64,000 nucleotides of DNA from Lepeophtheirus salmonis (GCF_016086655.4 NC_052133.2:10934301-10998300); one strand, 5' to 3'; counted from the first letter of the stretch, positions 1-12,525 are shown. The notes: generated by a model from the letters alone, not told the origin. Numbers and translations: made by a program.

Positions 1-3000
1 CAAGGATCAAAATTTTCATGACTTATTCTCTTTTTTTGCACCGTATATGAGCTTTAGAGAGAAACTTCACAATTTCTTTTTATAGATTAGAGTAATGTCT
101 ACCATAATTAGTTAATGCAAAGTAATAAATAATGCGATATTTTAATCTTAATAGACGAAATAAAGATGTTTTTGCTCCTTACAAACTTTGAACTAGATTT
201 GCAACTTAATGATGATATTGCAAGAGGATTAAACTTTTTTGTGTTATTTTCTTACCATATCACAAATTTTCCGAACCAGCTATATTTGAAATTCCATAAA
301 AGTTGAAAGACAAACCCCCCTAATGAATATATCTACATTTTTAGATACATTTATTTATTTAAAAACACTCCCCTACGAATTTTATCTATTTTTTATATCA
401 AATACCATGAAGAAGAACCCTACCAAAAAAAAAAAAAAAAGAAGTAGAAGTGACCAAGCGATGAACCATCGTCATATTTTTAAGGGCCTTTATGGGAAGA
501 AAACAAGTTTATTGTTATTAGTATACACAGATGATTTGACCTTTATCTATGTATATATTTAACCAAAGGTGTAGAATAACGTACATAATACAGAAAAACT
601 CTTTATGTATGATTAGTGAACTATGAAATATTATGTGGAGATGATATTGTATTAGTTGTAACTTTCTTTTTACGAATTATTTTTGGTATTCTTGATAGTT
701 CTGTAAAACAAGGGTTTATTTTATGGAAACATTCTTTTACAACTATTTCTTAATGAGAGATTTTTCATTTCCCAGCCTTCATATAGATATCTATGCAAAT
801 ATTTGTGTAGTTTAATGTCTTTACAGCTAATGAAGATTTATGCTTATATACTTATAACTTTTCACAAGTCATAATTTACGAGTCTTAGTCAAGTCTTTTA
901 AAGTGGAATAAAATTAGAGTATTTTAAGTTCGATCCATAAATAGATTATATTAGTGATGCTGAAGAATCAGCAATACTCATTCAACCAATAAAATAGCCC
1001 GTTCAGGGGTACCACATGGAATATAAGGAACAACATCTCTTGGCAAAACCACACATACAAATTTAAATATGCTGCGAGAAGATAGAAAGAAAACATGACT
1101 TCATCAAGCGTGTTTTGGATTCAATTCTCACAGCAAAGAAGATGTACTTAAAATATCGCATCTCCTCTTGATTTTTTTTAGAAAGGGCCTTTTCAAGAAC
1201 GAGAGGGCAATCTGTAAAGAAAGAAATGAAAAAAACTCCGAATAAACAACAACATGAGTATCAAATAATTTCAGGGACTGCAGCTCCCTGAAGTATATAC
1301 TACACGAAATTAACCAGGATATGGAGTCCAAATACTGTTGAAAGTAATCGAACCAGGAATTTTTATATGGTTTAGGGCGAGCTAATGATCTTGAGCAAGT
1401 GGCTTCAAAAGTCATTAGTAAACTACAATGTTTATTATCTAGAGCACAATATGAGCAATCAGCAAAGTAAAATATGCCTTATTGCTCTATAAACCCATCC
1501 CAATTGCCCGTATAGTTTTATTGAGTCCTTAGGTCGTTTTTCGGGGAGTGTTGGACAAAGAGGCACTGTTGAACTATGAAATCACACTCTATATAATCAA
1601 AAAAAAAAAAAAAAAGATACGGACAATTGGGAAGGGTTCGGAAAGACAATGAGGCATAGTTTTATTTTGCCTGTTGCTCAACCAAAAATCGACCTTATGT
1701 TTATCCAACGGTGAGTTTTGCTTGTGTTGCTCTAAAAGATTTTGTATGGACAGGGTTGTTCAAGTATAGAGAAAAAGATAGGGTGAGAGAAAGAGAATAA
1801 AATAAACTATCTTTACCGGTTTGAACACTTACAAATAAAGTTCTACGATTAAGAGTTTGTTTACTGAGCATCGGATTTAAAAAAAAAAAACTGTATCCTC
1901 TCATTTTTCCTTCATCGTTATTTTATGAGAACAATTTTATTGACACAAGAAGTTTTATAATTCTAAATTTTTTAATTTCCTATTATTCATGTTTTATTCT
2001 AAAATATTATCTAATAATTCTTTATTTTATATTATCCATTTAAATTGACTAAGATTATGAATTGTTTTTTTTATTTATTAAGACAGTAAATGTATGTATT
2101 GCCATATTTTAAAAGTTTAAAAAAGATGCATTATCAATAGATATGAAAAAATACATGTGAGTTTAAATAACAAAATATTCTATATATTGATAACCTGGAA
2201 GGTATTACTACTGTGTTGAATTATGTATCCCTGTTTTTAAAATTCTAACACATTAGAGATTAATGAGCACTAAAGTTTAAATAGTGATATTTGTCAGGAA
2301 ATATCTCGTCTCTCAAATTTATCGACATATGTTGTTTTTTAAATTTACACTAGCAAAAATTTTGACAATTTTAACATATCTTATTAAACAGTTAATACTC
2401 AAGTACCAATTCAATTTACTTATTCAATCATCATGAAATAATAAAGTTCAATCATAGAAATACTGTTTCATTGATTAGAATAATAATTTGAAATATCACA
2501 AGCTTTTTTTTTCTTTTCTATTCGGTAAACTTAACACATGGGCTAAAAAATCCTAGGCTTCACAACCAGATTGGACTATTTTGCTTAAAGTCACATCATT
2601 TTCAGTTAGTAGCAAACTTCAAAAGACAGCTGCTAAAATTTATGTCAATATGTTTTTTAATTTGTGAGTTATTGAGACAAGTGTGACGGTACTTTTAATA
2701 TTTCTAAAACTATGGATTAAATAAAATTTTATCTTTTAATTATACATTGATTTTTTAGTATCAAAAAACCCGTACAAGCTAAGCAATGGCTTGAAAAGTG
2801 TTATGGGAACTCCACTTTATAAAGAGAATAAAAAACAGAAGACAATTTTGAACGGAAAAAATGTGGTTTTTTTTGTTAAACCTGGGACTTTTTATCCCCA
2901 GATCCCTTCTTATATTTATGAGATATGTAATTTCTTGCTGAGCACAATGGCTCCAAGGGGACAAATAACCTATACAAATCTATACATACTTTATATTCAT

Positions 3001-3340
3001 GACCTACTTAATATATTTTGCAGGATGTATGGACTTTAATGGGTTATTAAATCACTTAAATCCATTTACAAATCCTATAAAAATATAGCAACAATGGATA
3101 ATAGCATAAGTAAGTTTTTTTTTCAATGTGAACATTAAGCAATTGACTACTACTATTAATAATAGTATGGTACTGCCTACACGAGCAATGCAGACAGATC
3201 AAAAGGTCATTATACCTCTCTCAAACAGTAACATTAAATGCATACAAAAAAACACACGTCAAATGAGTCTTTTACGCAAATAAATACTTAATTAGATAAT
3301 GAGGATTAGAAGGGTGACTAGTACATAATATTATGGTTGT
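1..3340. other. AT-rich non-coding stretch, no gene seen
   Basis: I see no supported gene here. There are poly-A runs near 425-440 and 1600-1615. Short ORFs at 323-562 (+), 1128-1415 (-) and 2791-3039 (+) have no recognisable domain. The stretch around 1080-1420 is less AT-rich and open on the minus strand for 95 codons, but nothing in it is recognisable. The opposite strand reads as short patches broken by stops, so it may be an old, unrecognised repeat. Confidence 0.6.
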
Positions 3341-3344
3341 TTTA

Positions 3345-3690
3345 GGATTACGATTCGATATGGAAATTTGGGATTTCCTGGAATAATATAATTCAAAATC
3401 TATGTTGCCAGAACAATCTCAATTTTTTTAATCTAATTCGGGATCATGACCAAATTTTGAGAGCAAGATCTGTTTCAATCGGTCTTTTTCCAAACTTCAA
3501 TATGATCCAAGGTCTTAATGAACTCTAGATGGTGTAAATTTTGATTTCAAGTGAGCAAACATGGCTTTGCTTTTAATTAACTCATTTTAATTTGAGACTA
3601 ATTCTTAATCGAAATGTTATTCCAGTAGGAATCCTTTAAGACCAGAATTTTTTTGGTCTTAAACCGTGTTTCAACACCCAATAGGCATTG
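3345..3690. repeat. Degenerate short-period repeat (gaccaa/ggtctt-like)
   Basis: Variants of ggtctt, gaccaa, cggtct and gatc recur at loose spacing, ending in a small hairpin near 3640-3662 (gaccagaa, T-run, ggtctt). This style resembles the decayed short-period interiors of some hAT-type non-autonomous elements. I could not define a period or ends, so the call rests on texture rather than alignment. Confidence 0.25.
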
Positions 3691-3705
3691 GTATACCCTA
3701 TGCCC

Positions 3706-3925
3706 CATATTAAGTTTACAGTGAAGATTGTTTTAAACTTTATTAAAAACTAGTTCGTGAAGAAAGTGAGAACAAAATTAAGTTTATTGTTAGGAAATTA
3801 CAACTAAAATCGACATATAATGTACAAAATGGCCTTCCTGGCAGCCTCAATGATGTCCTTCAGCCTCTTCCTGAACCCTGCACACACCTTACAGATGTTG
3901 TCATATGAGAAGTAAGTCTTTGAAG
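3706..3925 (-). pseudogene. mariner/Tc1-like transposase, C-terminal fragment with 3' terminal repeat
   Basis: Read on the minus strand from about 3925 downward, one frame gives a transposase C-terminus: a stretch around DNICKVCAGFRKRLKDIIEA, the usual ending of mariner/Tc1 transposases (xxVCxxFRxRLxxVIxA). It is followed by about 110 bp of AT-rich 3' end that closes with catattaagtttacagtgaag at 3707-3726. The 3' end and terminal repeat clearly match the element at 20273-21111, so these are two copies of one family. Nothing upstream of the last 40 or so codons is present: no HTH and no DDE residues. It is a dead 5'-truncated copy. The family assignment is from remembered mariner consensus sequences and was not searched. 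Confidence 0.6.
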
Positions 3926-5160
3926 ATACAGCAAATATCTATAAATAAAAGAATTGTGAATAATTAATTTGAATATATGTATAGCATTCTCACTTTTGCA
4001 AAAAAATCCTATCAACACTCGAGCAGTGGGCATGTTTGTAAGTTTAAACCTAAATGTGACTCATGGGGTATATATCATGCGTACAAAGGTACTGATGAAT
4101 GGCTTGCTCATAAAGACATGGTGCGGTTTAACCACCTTAGAAGTCTGTTATTTTTCATTAGATAAATTTTGAAAATACTTCAAGGACTCATTTCCAGGGA
4201 TTAAAATATTTATCATTCTCATCGTCTAAAAGCACAGCATACCTACCTTTTTTATATTTATAGCTCTGTTTGTGAGATTATGTTAATTAAGTATAAACAT
4301 AATCTGGTCCAACTATGCTCATCAGACGGGATCAATATAATATAAATATATATATATATATTTATATGAAATATCTCGTTTCATGTACTTAAATATTTTT
4401 GCAAATTTGTCTGTCTTGAAATTATAGCGTAGAACCATAAAATAAAAGTATTAAAAAAATCTAGTTTACTAGTTTAAGTCTACAAACCAGACAAATATAG
4501 AACCAATTCCCAATGATGTTATATATATAAAAAAGAAATTTTGGAAAATATTCAGTAATTTGATATTTAAATAATAACATTTGAATACTTAATAAAAAAA
4601 AGCTATTTTTCTAGCAATGATGCTGTTTTTTCTTAGGACATATTTTGTGAGTCATATTGAATGGCAACTGATCTTGGCTCTTTACGTAATATCAAATAAT
4701 TTATAAAATATAAAAATAATAGTATAAAACAATAAAAATTAAAACTTACTAAAAAGACAATATCAATGAAAAAAAAATTGTGTTTTGTTTTTGCTAAATA
4801 AAGTTTTTTTACTGACCTTACAGATGGTATAATGAACCCTAAAGTGATGTTTAGGGAGAAGGTATAGTTGTAAGTAGGATGTATTACTAAACAAAATCGG
4901 CAAATTTCAATTGGCTATAAATATATATAATTAACTTAAATGGCAAATATTTAAAATTATACAATCAGATACTTTTATTTATAATAAGCTGTTCTCTTCT
5001 AAAAAATTATTCAAATTATCTGTCTTACTATGTTGATATATATTATATACACCTACAGATGACTTACTTCCATAACGGTGACGTAAAAAAATCCTTTATA
5101 TTTAAAAAGACAAAATACCTGATAACCAGTGACATAAATTAGTTGGTTTTTTAGCTTGCC
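3926..5160. other. AT-rich non-coding, (AT)n microsatellite
   Basis: No gene is supported. A short (AT)n tract lies at about 4346-4360 inside a longer TATA-rich run. Overlapping ORFs at 3969-4172 and 3977-4165 (+) have no recognisable domain. Confidence 0.6.
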
Positions 5161-5164
5161 TGTT

Positions 5165-5736
5165 TTTTTTAAATTGGCCATCTAAAGGGTGAGTTTTCTT
5201 TTCCAAAAATGGATCTCTTCTTATCCAAGCCCAACGATAAAATCAGTACTGATGCTAACTTTATATGGTCCTGATGTGGAAAATCTTGCCCTGACAGAAG
5301 GCTAACTATCTTGAAAACAACTATATGTGGACCCAAGACAGTGCCCTCAGCCATACGGCCTTGAAGACACATACTTCTGACTTCTTGGACAAGACCTTCT
5401 GTCCCTCTTCCAGTATTGATCTCAATCCCCTCGACTTCAGTGTATGGAGAGTCTTAGAGAGCAAGGTTGAGAAGACATTACACAGAAATGTCCAGGAGCT
5501 CCAGGCCTGCATCAAAAAACAATGGACCAACATGTCCGCTGATTCTATTATGGCAACTTGCGCCAAGTTTCGACCTTGTGATAGGGGCTGGATGTGACCA
5601 TATAGAATAATTCTTGCCAAGATTGATTGCAAAAAGTTTTTCACTAACATTTTTGATTATGCTTTTCTTATAAAAGTTATTAAGGTTTTGATTTTGCTTC
5701 TTGATCGCAGATAATTTCGTTGTTGCACTCTGTATA
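5165..5736 (+). pseudogene. mariner-like transposase, catalytic C-terminal half, broken
   Basis: The plus-strand frame open from 5325 gives WTQDSALSHTA (second catalytic Asp, codons 2-12), then SSSIDLNPLDFSVWRVLESK (third Asp in DLNPLD), then a C-terminal helix region ending MATCAKF. Upstream, 5165-5320, pieces of the preceding domain can be read in other frames (FPKM..., KISTDANF), so at least one frameshift and stops are present. By my count 26 residues separate the second and third Asp, against about 34 in intact mariner proteins, so some 8 residues are lost in frame. The first Asp and all N-terminal HTH sequence are absent. After a further frameshift the element ends with gttgttgcactctgta at 5721-5736, the reverse complement of the end at 44080. 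The copy is not functional. Confidence 0.8.
5721..5736 (+). repeat. mariner 3' terminal repeat, shared with 44080 copy
   Basis: The end gttgttgcactctgta reads in reverse as tacagagtgcaac..., matching tacagagtgcaacaa at 44080. It includes the TA expected at a Tc1/mariner target site. No matching left end is visible upstream, in keeping with 5' truncation. Confidence 0.6.
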
Positions 5737-6000
5737 TACGAAACCAGATTGAACATTTGCGTTTGCTAAAAAAAGAGAAAGAGATTAACCCTGATGGTTT
5801 CAAAGGCAGATAAGGCTAAGTCCTTGTTGGACTTACAGTAGAACGGAAGATTGATGTCGGAGTAATTATTGTCTATGTCTTTCTATTTCTTTTCTCTTCC
5901 ACCCCCCCTTTTTTGTCATAGCTCGATGTATTTTATATATTGAGTCGTCACAACAGGGCAGCTGTCCTCCTCCTAAACATTGTTCAAGTTGTCAATGTCT
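5737..6000 (+). repeat. Dispersed repeat family R1, copy 1
   Basis: This copy starts within a few bases of the mariner end. Shared blocks with the other copies, in order, are: gattgaacatttg near the start, agagattaacc, taagtccttgttggactta near 5819-5837, a pyrimidine run followed by ttgtcatagct, then cagctgtcctcctcc and gttgtcaatgtc at the end. Alignable copies lie at 18745, 31915 (reverse), 32405, 32684 and 46715. No terminal inverted repeat, ORF or poly-A tail is evident, so its class (SINE, MITE or other) is open. Confidence 0.6.
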
Positions 6001-7685
6001 TTTATTGAGTTTTTTTTTATTCCCAAAATGCTACCAATGAGTAAGACACAAATATTATGTACGAATAAAAAAAGACTGATCATCGATATTTTTATGTAAT
6101 ACATATACATAATTAAGAAAAGGCATCGATAGGGCATTTACACCAGATTTTATCATTAAATTTTTGTAATAAATTTCATTTCAAGGTTGCTTTAATAATA
6201 AAATCCATTCTTTGCATGCAAAAATAATTTAATATTTATCTCAAATAATCCAGAATTAAACGAGACAATACATTTTAAAAACCAATTACTAAAGTTTGGA
6301 TCATTTTTCTACACATAAACGAGAAATAATAATTTTGTAGTGGGGAAGTTTCTATTTTCCCGAATGTTCATAAATAATTCAATACAAATTGAGTTCTAGG
6401 ATTCTTATGGAAATACATTTTTTCACAAATTATTTTTGTATATGAAATTTTTCGAAGACCTTTTTGTAATTAAATACATTTCTGATGACCCCCACATTCC
6501 CTCTGTCTATGGCTGTACATATGTCATTCATAATCTACCGTTGCCGGATAGAACGGCATCATTTGCTTGGCCTGTGGTCCGTAGATTGCCCTTACATTGT
6601 GTAAATATTTTATAATTTTTCTTTTGCACTCAACTGATGGACTCCTTTTCAGAAATAAAATATAAATTAATAAATATACACATGAAGAAATAAATAATTA
6701 TTTATCAGAAAAATAACTACCAAAGATTCATGTAAAAAAAGAGTGACTAATTCACATCAATAACCACAAAGTTGATTTTGAAAAGGGTTTTACTCCGCAG
6801 TATTTTTTTTTCTTAAAGTTTACATCATGACTTATCCTTGAATCTGATGAAGATTCTTGACATTTGCACAAATGTAGAAATAAATCAAATATTGATTTCC
6901 AATCAATGCATTTTCTTCATCATCTCATCAACCAATTTATTGAAATGTGTTGACATTTTTCTTTTGTGATGTTAACTGATTTAATGGATAAATTATTTGA
7001 CAGATATTTTTGTATTTACATAAGTATGTGTTTTCATTATTTTATGAAGCTATTTCTTTTGGTAAATATTTTTGGGCAAACCTTTGCAATGTAGTCGAAA
7101 ATTAATAAATATTATACCTTATTTTATTTGCAATTTTTGATTTTTTTTTTGCATAAATACATAAAGACCCTTCAACAAATATATTTCTACTAAATTTTTT
7201 CAAAAATGTATATCCTTTCCTACATATTTGCCAAAAAAAAATTATGGATCACTCTTGCAATAAGGGAAAATCAAGTGCAAATGATGATGCCGATATCGCA
7301 ACCTTAATAAATTTTATCAAATTTGCAAAAGATCCATAACACAGACTGCAAAATAAATATCCCCTTGAAGAAGTGGTAATTTGATAGTTTTGTAACAATA
7401 CCTATACTAAGACATTTACTTTATTTTGTAGGACTGAAAAAAGAATAACATTGATGCAAGTGAATAGCAAAAAAAAAAAGTTTGCAAAACTAAAAATATA
7501 TACAATATGACAAAGACAGTTTGAAAAATAATGATGCCTCAATTACTGAAATATCATCAAATTGTGTTCGTCATTATTTGCAAATATAACGAGATTAGTT
7601 TATGCTTGCCTTTTTCTTGTCGTCATTCTCATTAAGCTAATCCGTATAATAGAGTTGTCCTGGGTTTATTATTAAAAAACTAAAA
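6001..7685. other. AT-rich non-coding, nothing recognised
   Basis: No ORF, RNA gene, repeat pair or motif could be supported on either strand. Confidence 0.6.
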
Positions 7686-7689
7686 ACTC

Positions 7690-7990
7690 ATAGATAGCAG
7701 AAGTGAGGAAAAGGTCTCATACTTCATGTACAATTCAAGTATGTATAAATGTATCAAATCCAATTTAAATCCATGAATATTTTCATTCAGTGCAATTCAA
7801 GTCTTCAGATTTCTTTTGATCTCATATTAATTCCATATTTATAATGTAAGGTCTACATTGGTTAAGCTTATCTTGAGTTCCGTTTAAAATAGCTTTCGTG
7901 TCCAAGTCAAGTCTTGGGTCTTTGATTTTTAGATCAAATTGATCGCAAATCTCAAAATAAGGTCTCATTTTCAAGTCCCCATCTCTAGTA
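7690..7990. repeat. Degenerate 'caagtc' short-period repeat with hAT-style edge
   Basis: Variants of ttcaagtc, aaggtctca, gtccaagtcaagtc and aaatctc recur through the block, which ends caagtccccatctctag at 7972-7988. In reverse this reads ctagagatggggacttg, a start typical of animal hAT-type non-autonomous elements that carry decayed agtc repeats. The left edge is not clear. The call comes from pattern and recall of such elements. Confidence 0.35.
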
Positions 7991-8943
7991 AATATCCAAA
8001 TACTTTATAGCAAGACACTTTCTCGAAAAAAAAATTGACATATAAAATGACACTTTTTTTCGGGATATTTTTATCTAGTTACAAAATTATATATAGATGT
8101 GGTTTATCAATAAAAAAGCAAGTAAAGAGATTTTTGTTGTTATAAATTTGCATTCTTACTATTGCTTTGGAGATGTCGAAAATAGCTTTTCAAATTTGCA
8201 AAAAAATTTTTAAAGTAAATTATATGGTGCATTATTTTTGGGAGGTCATTTCCGAGCCAAATAAAGTCCTATAATGTAGCTAAAGGATTTGTCTTTGACT
8301 AATATTTGCATGCCGACAACACAAATGCAAGCTGGGACAATTTTTTTCAAAGTTGAGACTAGATTACATACATACTAATTATTTTATATAATATACAATG
8401 TTATGATTAATCCGTTAGAGGTTGAAAATTACACCGAAAAATCGCAAAATTCTGTAACAATTAAAAAAAAATCAGATTAAGTATACTTAAAATGCCAAAT
8501 GAATAATCATAAATAAAATGGATGCTTCAAACTATAATTAACATTATTTGGGTTGTCATCTTATTCCAAAAATATGAATCTAAAGCTCACAATTAACTAA
8601 TACCTGTTCAAAAAAATTTATGCATAAAAAAGTTAAAAAAATAAATTAGTAATTTTACTTATTCTCGATATTAATACAAGATTGCTTTTGTGTTAATACA
8701 CAACCTATTTAAGCAATGAAATCCATTGAATATATTGGCATAAGCTGATCAAATGATGTAAGTGAAATACTGGGCTCTTCAAATAATAGAAAAATTGCCT
8801 TAGGAGGAAAATTATGGAACACGTAAAGTTTTATGTATAGAGGGCCTAAGATCAAATTAAAAATTAAGACGTAGATATATTCAGCTTATATAGACCTTTT
8901 ACATTGCTTATAAATTTTAAATAATGTTGAACGTATAACGGAC
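7991..8943. other. AT-rich non-coding, nothing recognised
   Basis: I see no supported feature here apart from short A/T homopolymers. Confidence 0.6.
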
Positions 8944-9097
8944 CAGTGGTTCACAAACTCTAGTACGTGAGCTCCCTCTAGTCGTTATTGAGTACAATGC
9001 CAATGTATACTGATATTGATTACTTATAATAGAGATACTTGCAGAATTTTAATATTTTTTTGATTGTTGCTCATTCAAAAAAGCTGGAGGACCAGTG
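8944..9097. mobile_element. Small hAT-like non-autonomous element (MITE), tentative
   Basis: The left end cagtggttcacaaactc at 8944 is close to the widespread hAT end CAGTGGTTCTCAAAC. About 150 bp on, aaaaaagctggaggaccagtg ends at 9097, resembling the matching right end (AAAAAGTTGGAGAACCACTG). The inverted repeat is imperfect and I cannot see an 8-bp target duplication, so the boundaries are provisional. It is too short to code. Confidence 0.4.
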
Positions 9098-10550
9098 CTC
9101 AATGTTTTTGAGTAAACTTGAATTTTACAAATGTCAATATTGAATAGATTAACATTTGTGTTTTACTAAAATCGTTGGAAGCACAATAGGGTAAAATCGA
9201 CTCTAGAAGCAATATTACTACTCATTATTCCAATATTTGTTAGAAGTACACATAAAATTTAATCAAAAAAGGCTTTGGAACAAAATATAAACTTTTTTTT
9301 TATCATTCTTTGCAATCCAAAATTTATTTGCAAAGTTTGTCACCTTAATGAATTTTTGAATGAAAATAAAAAAGGTTCAAGATTAATATTAATTTTATTC
9401 AGCCTCTTCAAGTAAGAAGTTAGAAGCTGAATATTGTAAATTAAGCCGGTTAATTATAAAATATACTAATCAAATACAATTTTAAATAAATAAATTGCTA
9501 ATAAGACAAAACTTTTTTGATTTCAGGCAATTTCAAGAGTTTTATATGTTAAGTTAATAAATTACTTTTTATTTTCAAAGTGAACTAAAAATTAGGCTCT
9601 TTGGTGAGAACATTCTGTCTTTGCGATATTTTCTCCTAGTAGAATATTACTATTCAGGCATTTTTTTTAGTTCCCGTTTACTTTTATGATGTAGCATCAA
9701 AATAAATCTGAAGATTTCTTAATTTTGGTTGATTTTGTTTTGAAAAAAATCATTTAATGCACCACATATCTGTGACGGAATGTATTTCAATTGGTTTACA
9801 TATAGGTCTCCCAGTCTAATTTGGAGCTTTTCAACTCCACCAAAACAGAAGATATGAAACCTTATTGCAGCGTTACTTCTATATTTAGGTACATATATTT
9901 ATGTAAATATCCGTCGGGGATTGTATTTAGAAAATAATAAAAATAGGCTTGGAATATTTCTTATGAATAAGTCTGTTGAGACTCTCAAATATTTATAAAG
10001 ATAATCCATATGTCCTCTCACTAAAGAATACAAAAAAAAAAAAAAAAAAATAGCTATACGTAAAAAAAATTTTGGATTTTTTTTTGCAAGCTTATTTGCA
10101 TTGTTAATGTGTGTTTTTATTTTTTGGAGTTGGGGAATATATGATGAGTGCAAAGGAACAAGTATGTAATATAAATATACCTACGATTGGTGTGTCAATC
10201 ATTCTTAAGACTTATGATTCCATAAAGCACTAATGAAGTTCTTTTTATGTACATAAATAAAGAAAATAAAGAAAAAAATAATATAATACCATTGATATTT
10301 TGTGCCTCATTGATCCACAAATATCCGCCCATTCATCTATTATGTGCTATCATATACAAGAAGAACTATGACGTAATAGTTTTAAAAAAGGTCTTATTAA
10401 ATGCATGGCTCAAAGTTACAATCATTAGTGTTTTTCTAATAATATTTCTCGTTTTGATTAAGTCAAATTTATACACTATTTCGGCATGTGATTCAAAAAT
10501 AGATAGAATTTTAAATCCATGGTGAATAAATTTGTACAATTATAGTTGAT
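9098..10550. other. AT-rich non-coding with long poly-A
   Basis: There is a 19-base A run at 10032-10050 and no gene. ORFs at 9899-10153 (-) and 10247-10525 (+) are low-complexity, rich in I/L/F/K as expected from AT-rich DNA, with no domain. Confidence 0.6.
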
Positions 10551-10556
10551 TGTGAT

Positions 10557-10581
10557 AAAAAATGTCAACGTTGGGAACCAC
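10557..10581. repeat. Isolated hAT-type right end
   Basis: The sequence gtcaacgttgggaaccac follows an A run. It resembles the common hAT right end (AAAAAGGTTGGGAACCACTG). No partner left end was found upstream. Confidence 0.3.
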
Positions 10582-12257
10582 ATTATATAAAGGATGGTAC
10601 ATGATTTAAGTGTGCATACCGACCACCTAAAAGCCCCTGATGAAAATTAAAGATCCCAAACTGTGATTGACTACTAGAAGATGAAGCAACATTGATGAGG
10701 TTTGGCGTCATATTAAGTAAAAGGTGTCATAGGATCAATACTACCGTGTAGCTTGATGGAATGGAGACACGTTTTCTGACCAGGATTAAAAGGATTACTT
10801 GGAAGAAGAATTTGTAGACATTTTAACGAGACTCTTTCCCCTACTATTTGTTGGACACATCATTATTGTGAATAGAGTCGAATTTTTATCACTAAGCTTA
10901 AAATTAGTCTTGTGTCAATCCATATTTATTTGGTCTAGTTCGGTTTTAGGACCGATTCTATTGGCTGTCAGTACTAGAAGTGATTTAAAAAATAATAAAG
11001 TTAAGAGAATTCCTCAAGCATCGAACTTTATCAGTTTTAGGACTAATATGCAGTTCTAAACAGGACCAGACAAAAACTGAATAGGACTGCAGTTTTTAGT
11101 CTTAAATTAGGATCCAACTAATAATACTTATAAATGTCCCTTTTAGAGCCTTGGTCTCAAACTGATTGTATTATATTGTCTAAGGTTCTTTTTTGAGCCA
11201 CCCACAAATAAATATGCTTTTCCATTAAGGCCTCCATGGCAAATACGTTCAATTATTTGAACTTCAAGTCCTGTATGTTACATCTGGGAATTTTTAAGCA
11301 ATTTGTTACTTAAGCGGTAATTTCAATACTATTTATTCAAATTAACCAAAAAAATTAATTTATATTAATTACTACGCAATTAATTATATTTGACACATGT
11401 TTAAATGGATTTTTCTCTCCCCTCATCCATTAGCACAGAGTCATGTACCTATATGCAGAAGAGTAATATCACATACTTTATCAAGGATCAGTCCTCACAT
11501 TTATCATATTGCATATGTAAATGCACCTGATGTGTTCTAGAGAACTAATGCATCTTTTTTTGTCTAGTCCCAAATAAGTAATTTTAAATCGTTATTAATC
11601 ACGATTTGTTTGTTGGATGGGAATAGGAGGAAAAATTAGGGTCTGGTCTTCTTGACCATGACACTCCTTTTATATAGGTGTAAGATCCTTGTAATCTATG
11701 CATTGTTAGTTTATTTACGTATTATGTTGTCTGGAGGTAAATCCATAGAAAATGGTTGATGGATCTTCATTTTTGATTATCTTTTCCGGTATTTCAAAGT
11801 CATTTAATAATCATTTTTAATATGACAAATGCCATATCGTGTTTTTTTGTCTAAAAGATGAATCATGAGTAATAATTAATATAACTTTTGTAAACGAACG
11901 CGTTTGCCAAATTTCAATCAAGGAAGATGCAGTTAAGATTGTGTATTACAAAATCATTCATTCGATTCATACATATATGGCCCGTCCTCACAAAATAAAT
12001 TTAGAATACTTTTTTGTAATTAAGCCCGGATTATTTTTTAATCAGACTTGAATTCTAAAAATTAATATTCTAAGTTTATTCAATCTTAAAAGTGACGCCA
12101 TATTGGAGGCTTAGTTATAATATATCTACAGTTATTCATCCCAAAAATCTTAAGAAAACCTCTAAATTTTTCAAAATGAAAACTGTTGTTATATATCAGG
12201 TGTTGTAAAAATAAACACATAAGAAATACACTATGTTAATGGATTTTTTTTTCTATT
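10582..12257. other. AT-rich non-coding with degenerate ggacc/ttag repeats
   Basis: Between 10925 and 11110, variants of ggttttaggacc, ggaccagac and gcagtttttagtcttaa recur. It is a decayed short-period texture like that at 3345-3690. The ORF at 10799-11059 (+, 86 codons) overlaps this repeat and has no domain I recognise. The rest is featureless. Confidence 0.45.
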
Positions 12258-12525
12258 TTTATTTTTCTCCTTGGCAATCTCAACAGTTCTGACATGACGG
12301 TTGCACTTAACGATTTCTATTACTTTATTCATATTTTCGACAATTGACTTTCCAGAATTCAAAGTTACAGGAATGAAATCTACCAAAGGAAAATTGCGCT
12401 TGATTGGCTGTTACAGTATCAGAAAAGTAAAAAATATTCACACTTTCAGCTGCCTGGCTTGCATTTTGGCTTTAATCAAAGAAAAACTGCAAATTATGCT
12501 TGATCTTCTCTTTGTTGATGTCCAT
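12258..12525 (-). pseudogene. mariner transposase, N-terminal DNA-binding fragment
   Basis: Minus-strand reading from the ATG whose complement is at 12523-12525 gives MDINKEKIKHNLQFFFD, an in-frame stop, then NASQAAESVNIFYF, DTVTANQAQFSFGRF and, after a frameshift near 12350, VENMNKVIEIVKCNRHV. This follows, block by block, the N-terminal paired-type HTH region of the mariner group starting 'NKEKIRxxLQFFFDKGENASQAAE' (SETMAR-like mariners; recalled, not searched). About the first 85 residues are represented. The second HTH and the DDE domain are missing, since sequence below 12258 becomes T-rich with no homology. One stop plus at least one frameshift make it dead. The fragment at 54690-54970 covers the same part of a related protein. 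Confidence 0.75.

Noticed and set aside
323..562. ORF ending in LLLLVYTDDLTFI, recalling the YxDD box of reverse transcriptases
   Set aside because: No upstream RT motifs, no downstream RNase H or integrase sequence, and the ORF is short and low-complexity. A four-residue match in AT-rich DNA is easily chance.
1128..1415. 95-codon minus-strand ORF in a less AT-rich island
   Set aside because: No domain, no start or splice context, and plus-strand frames across it look equally plausible. I could not decide a coding strand.
5321..5756. Minus-strand ORFs of 109 and 92 codons
   Set aside because: They lie antisense to the plus-strand transposase remnant, which matches the mariner family block by block. 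The ORFs are shadows.
10799..11059. 86-codon plus-strand ORF
   Set aside because: Overlaps degenerate short-period repeat sequence, with no domain and no supporting context.
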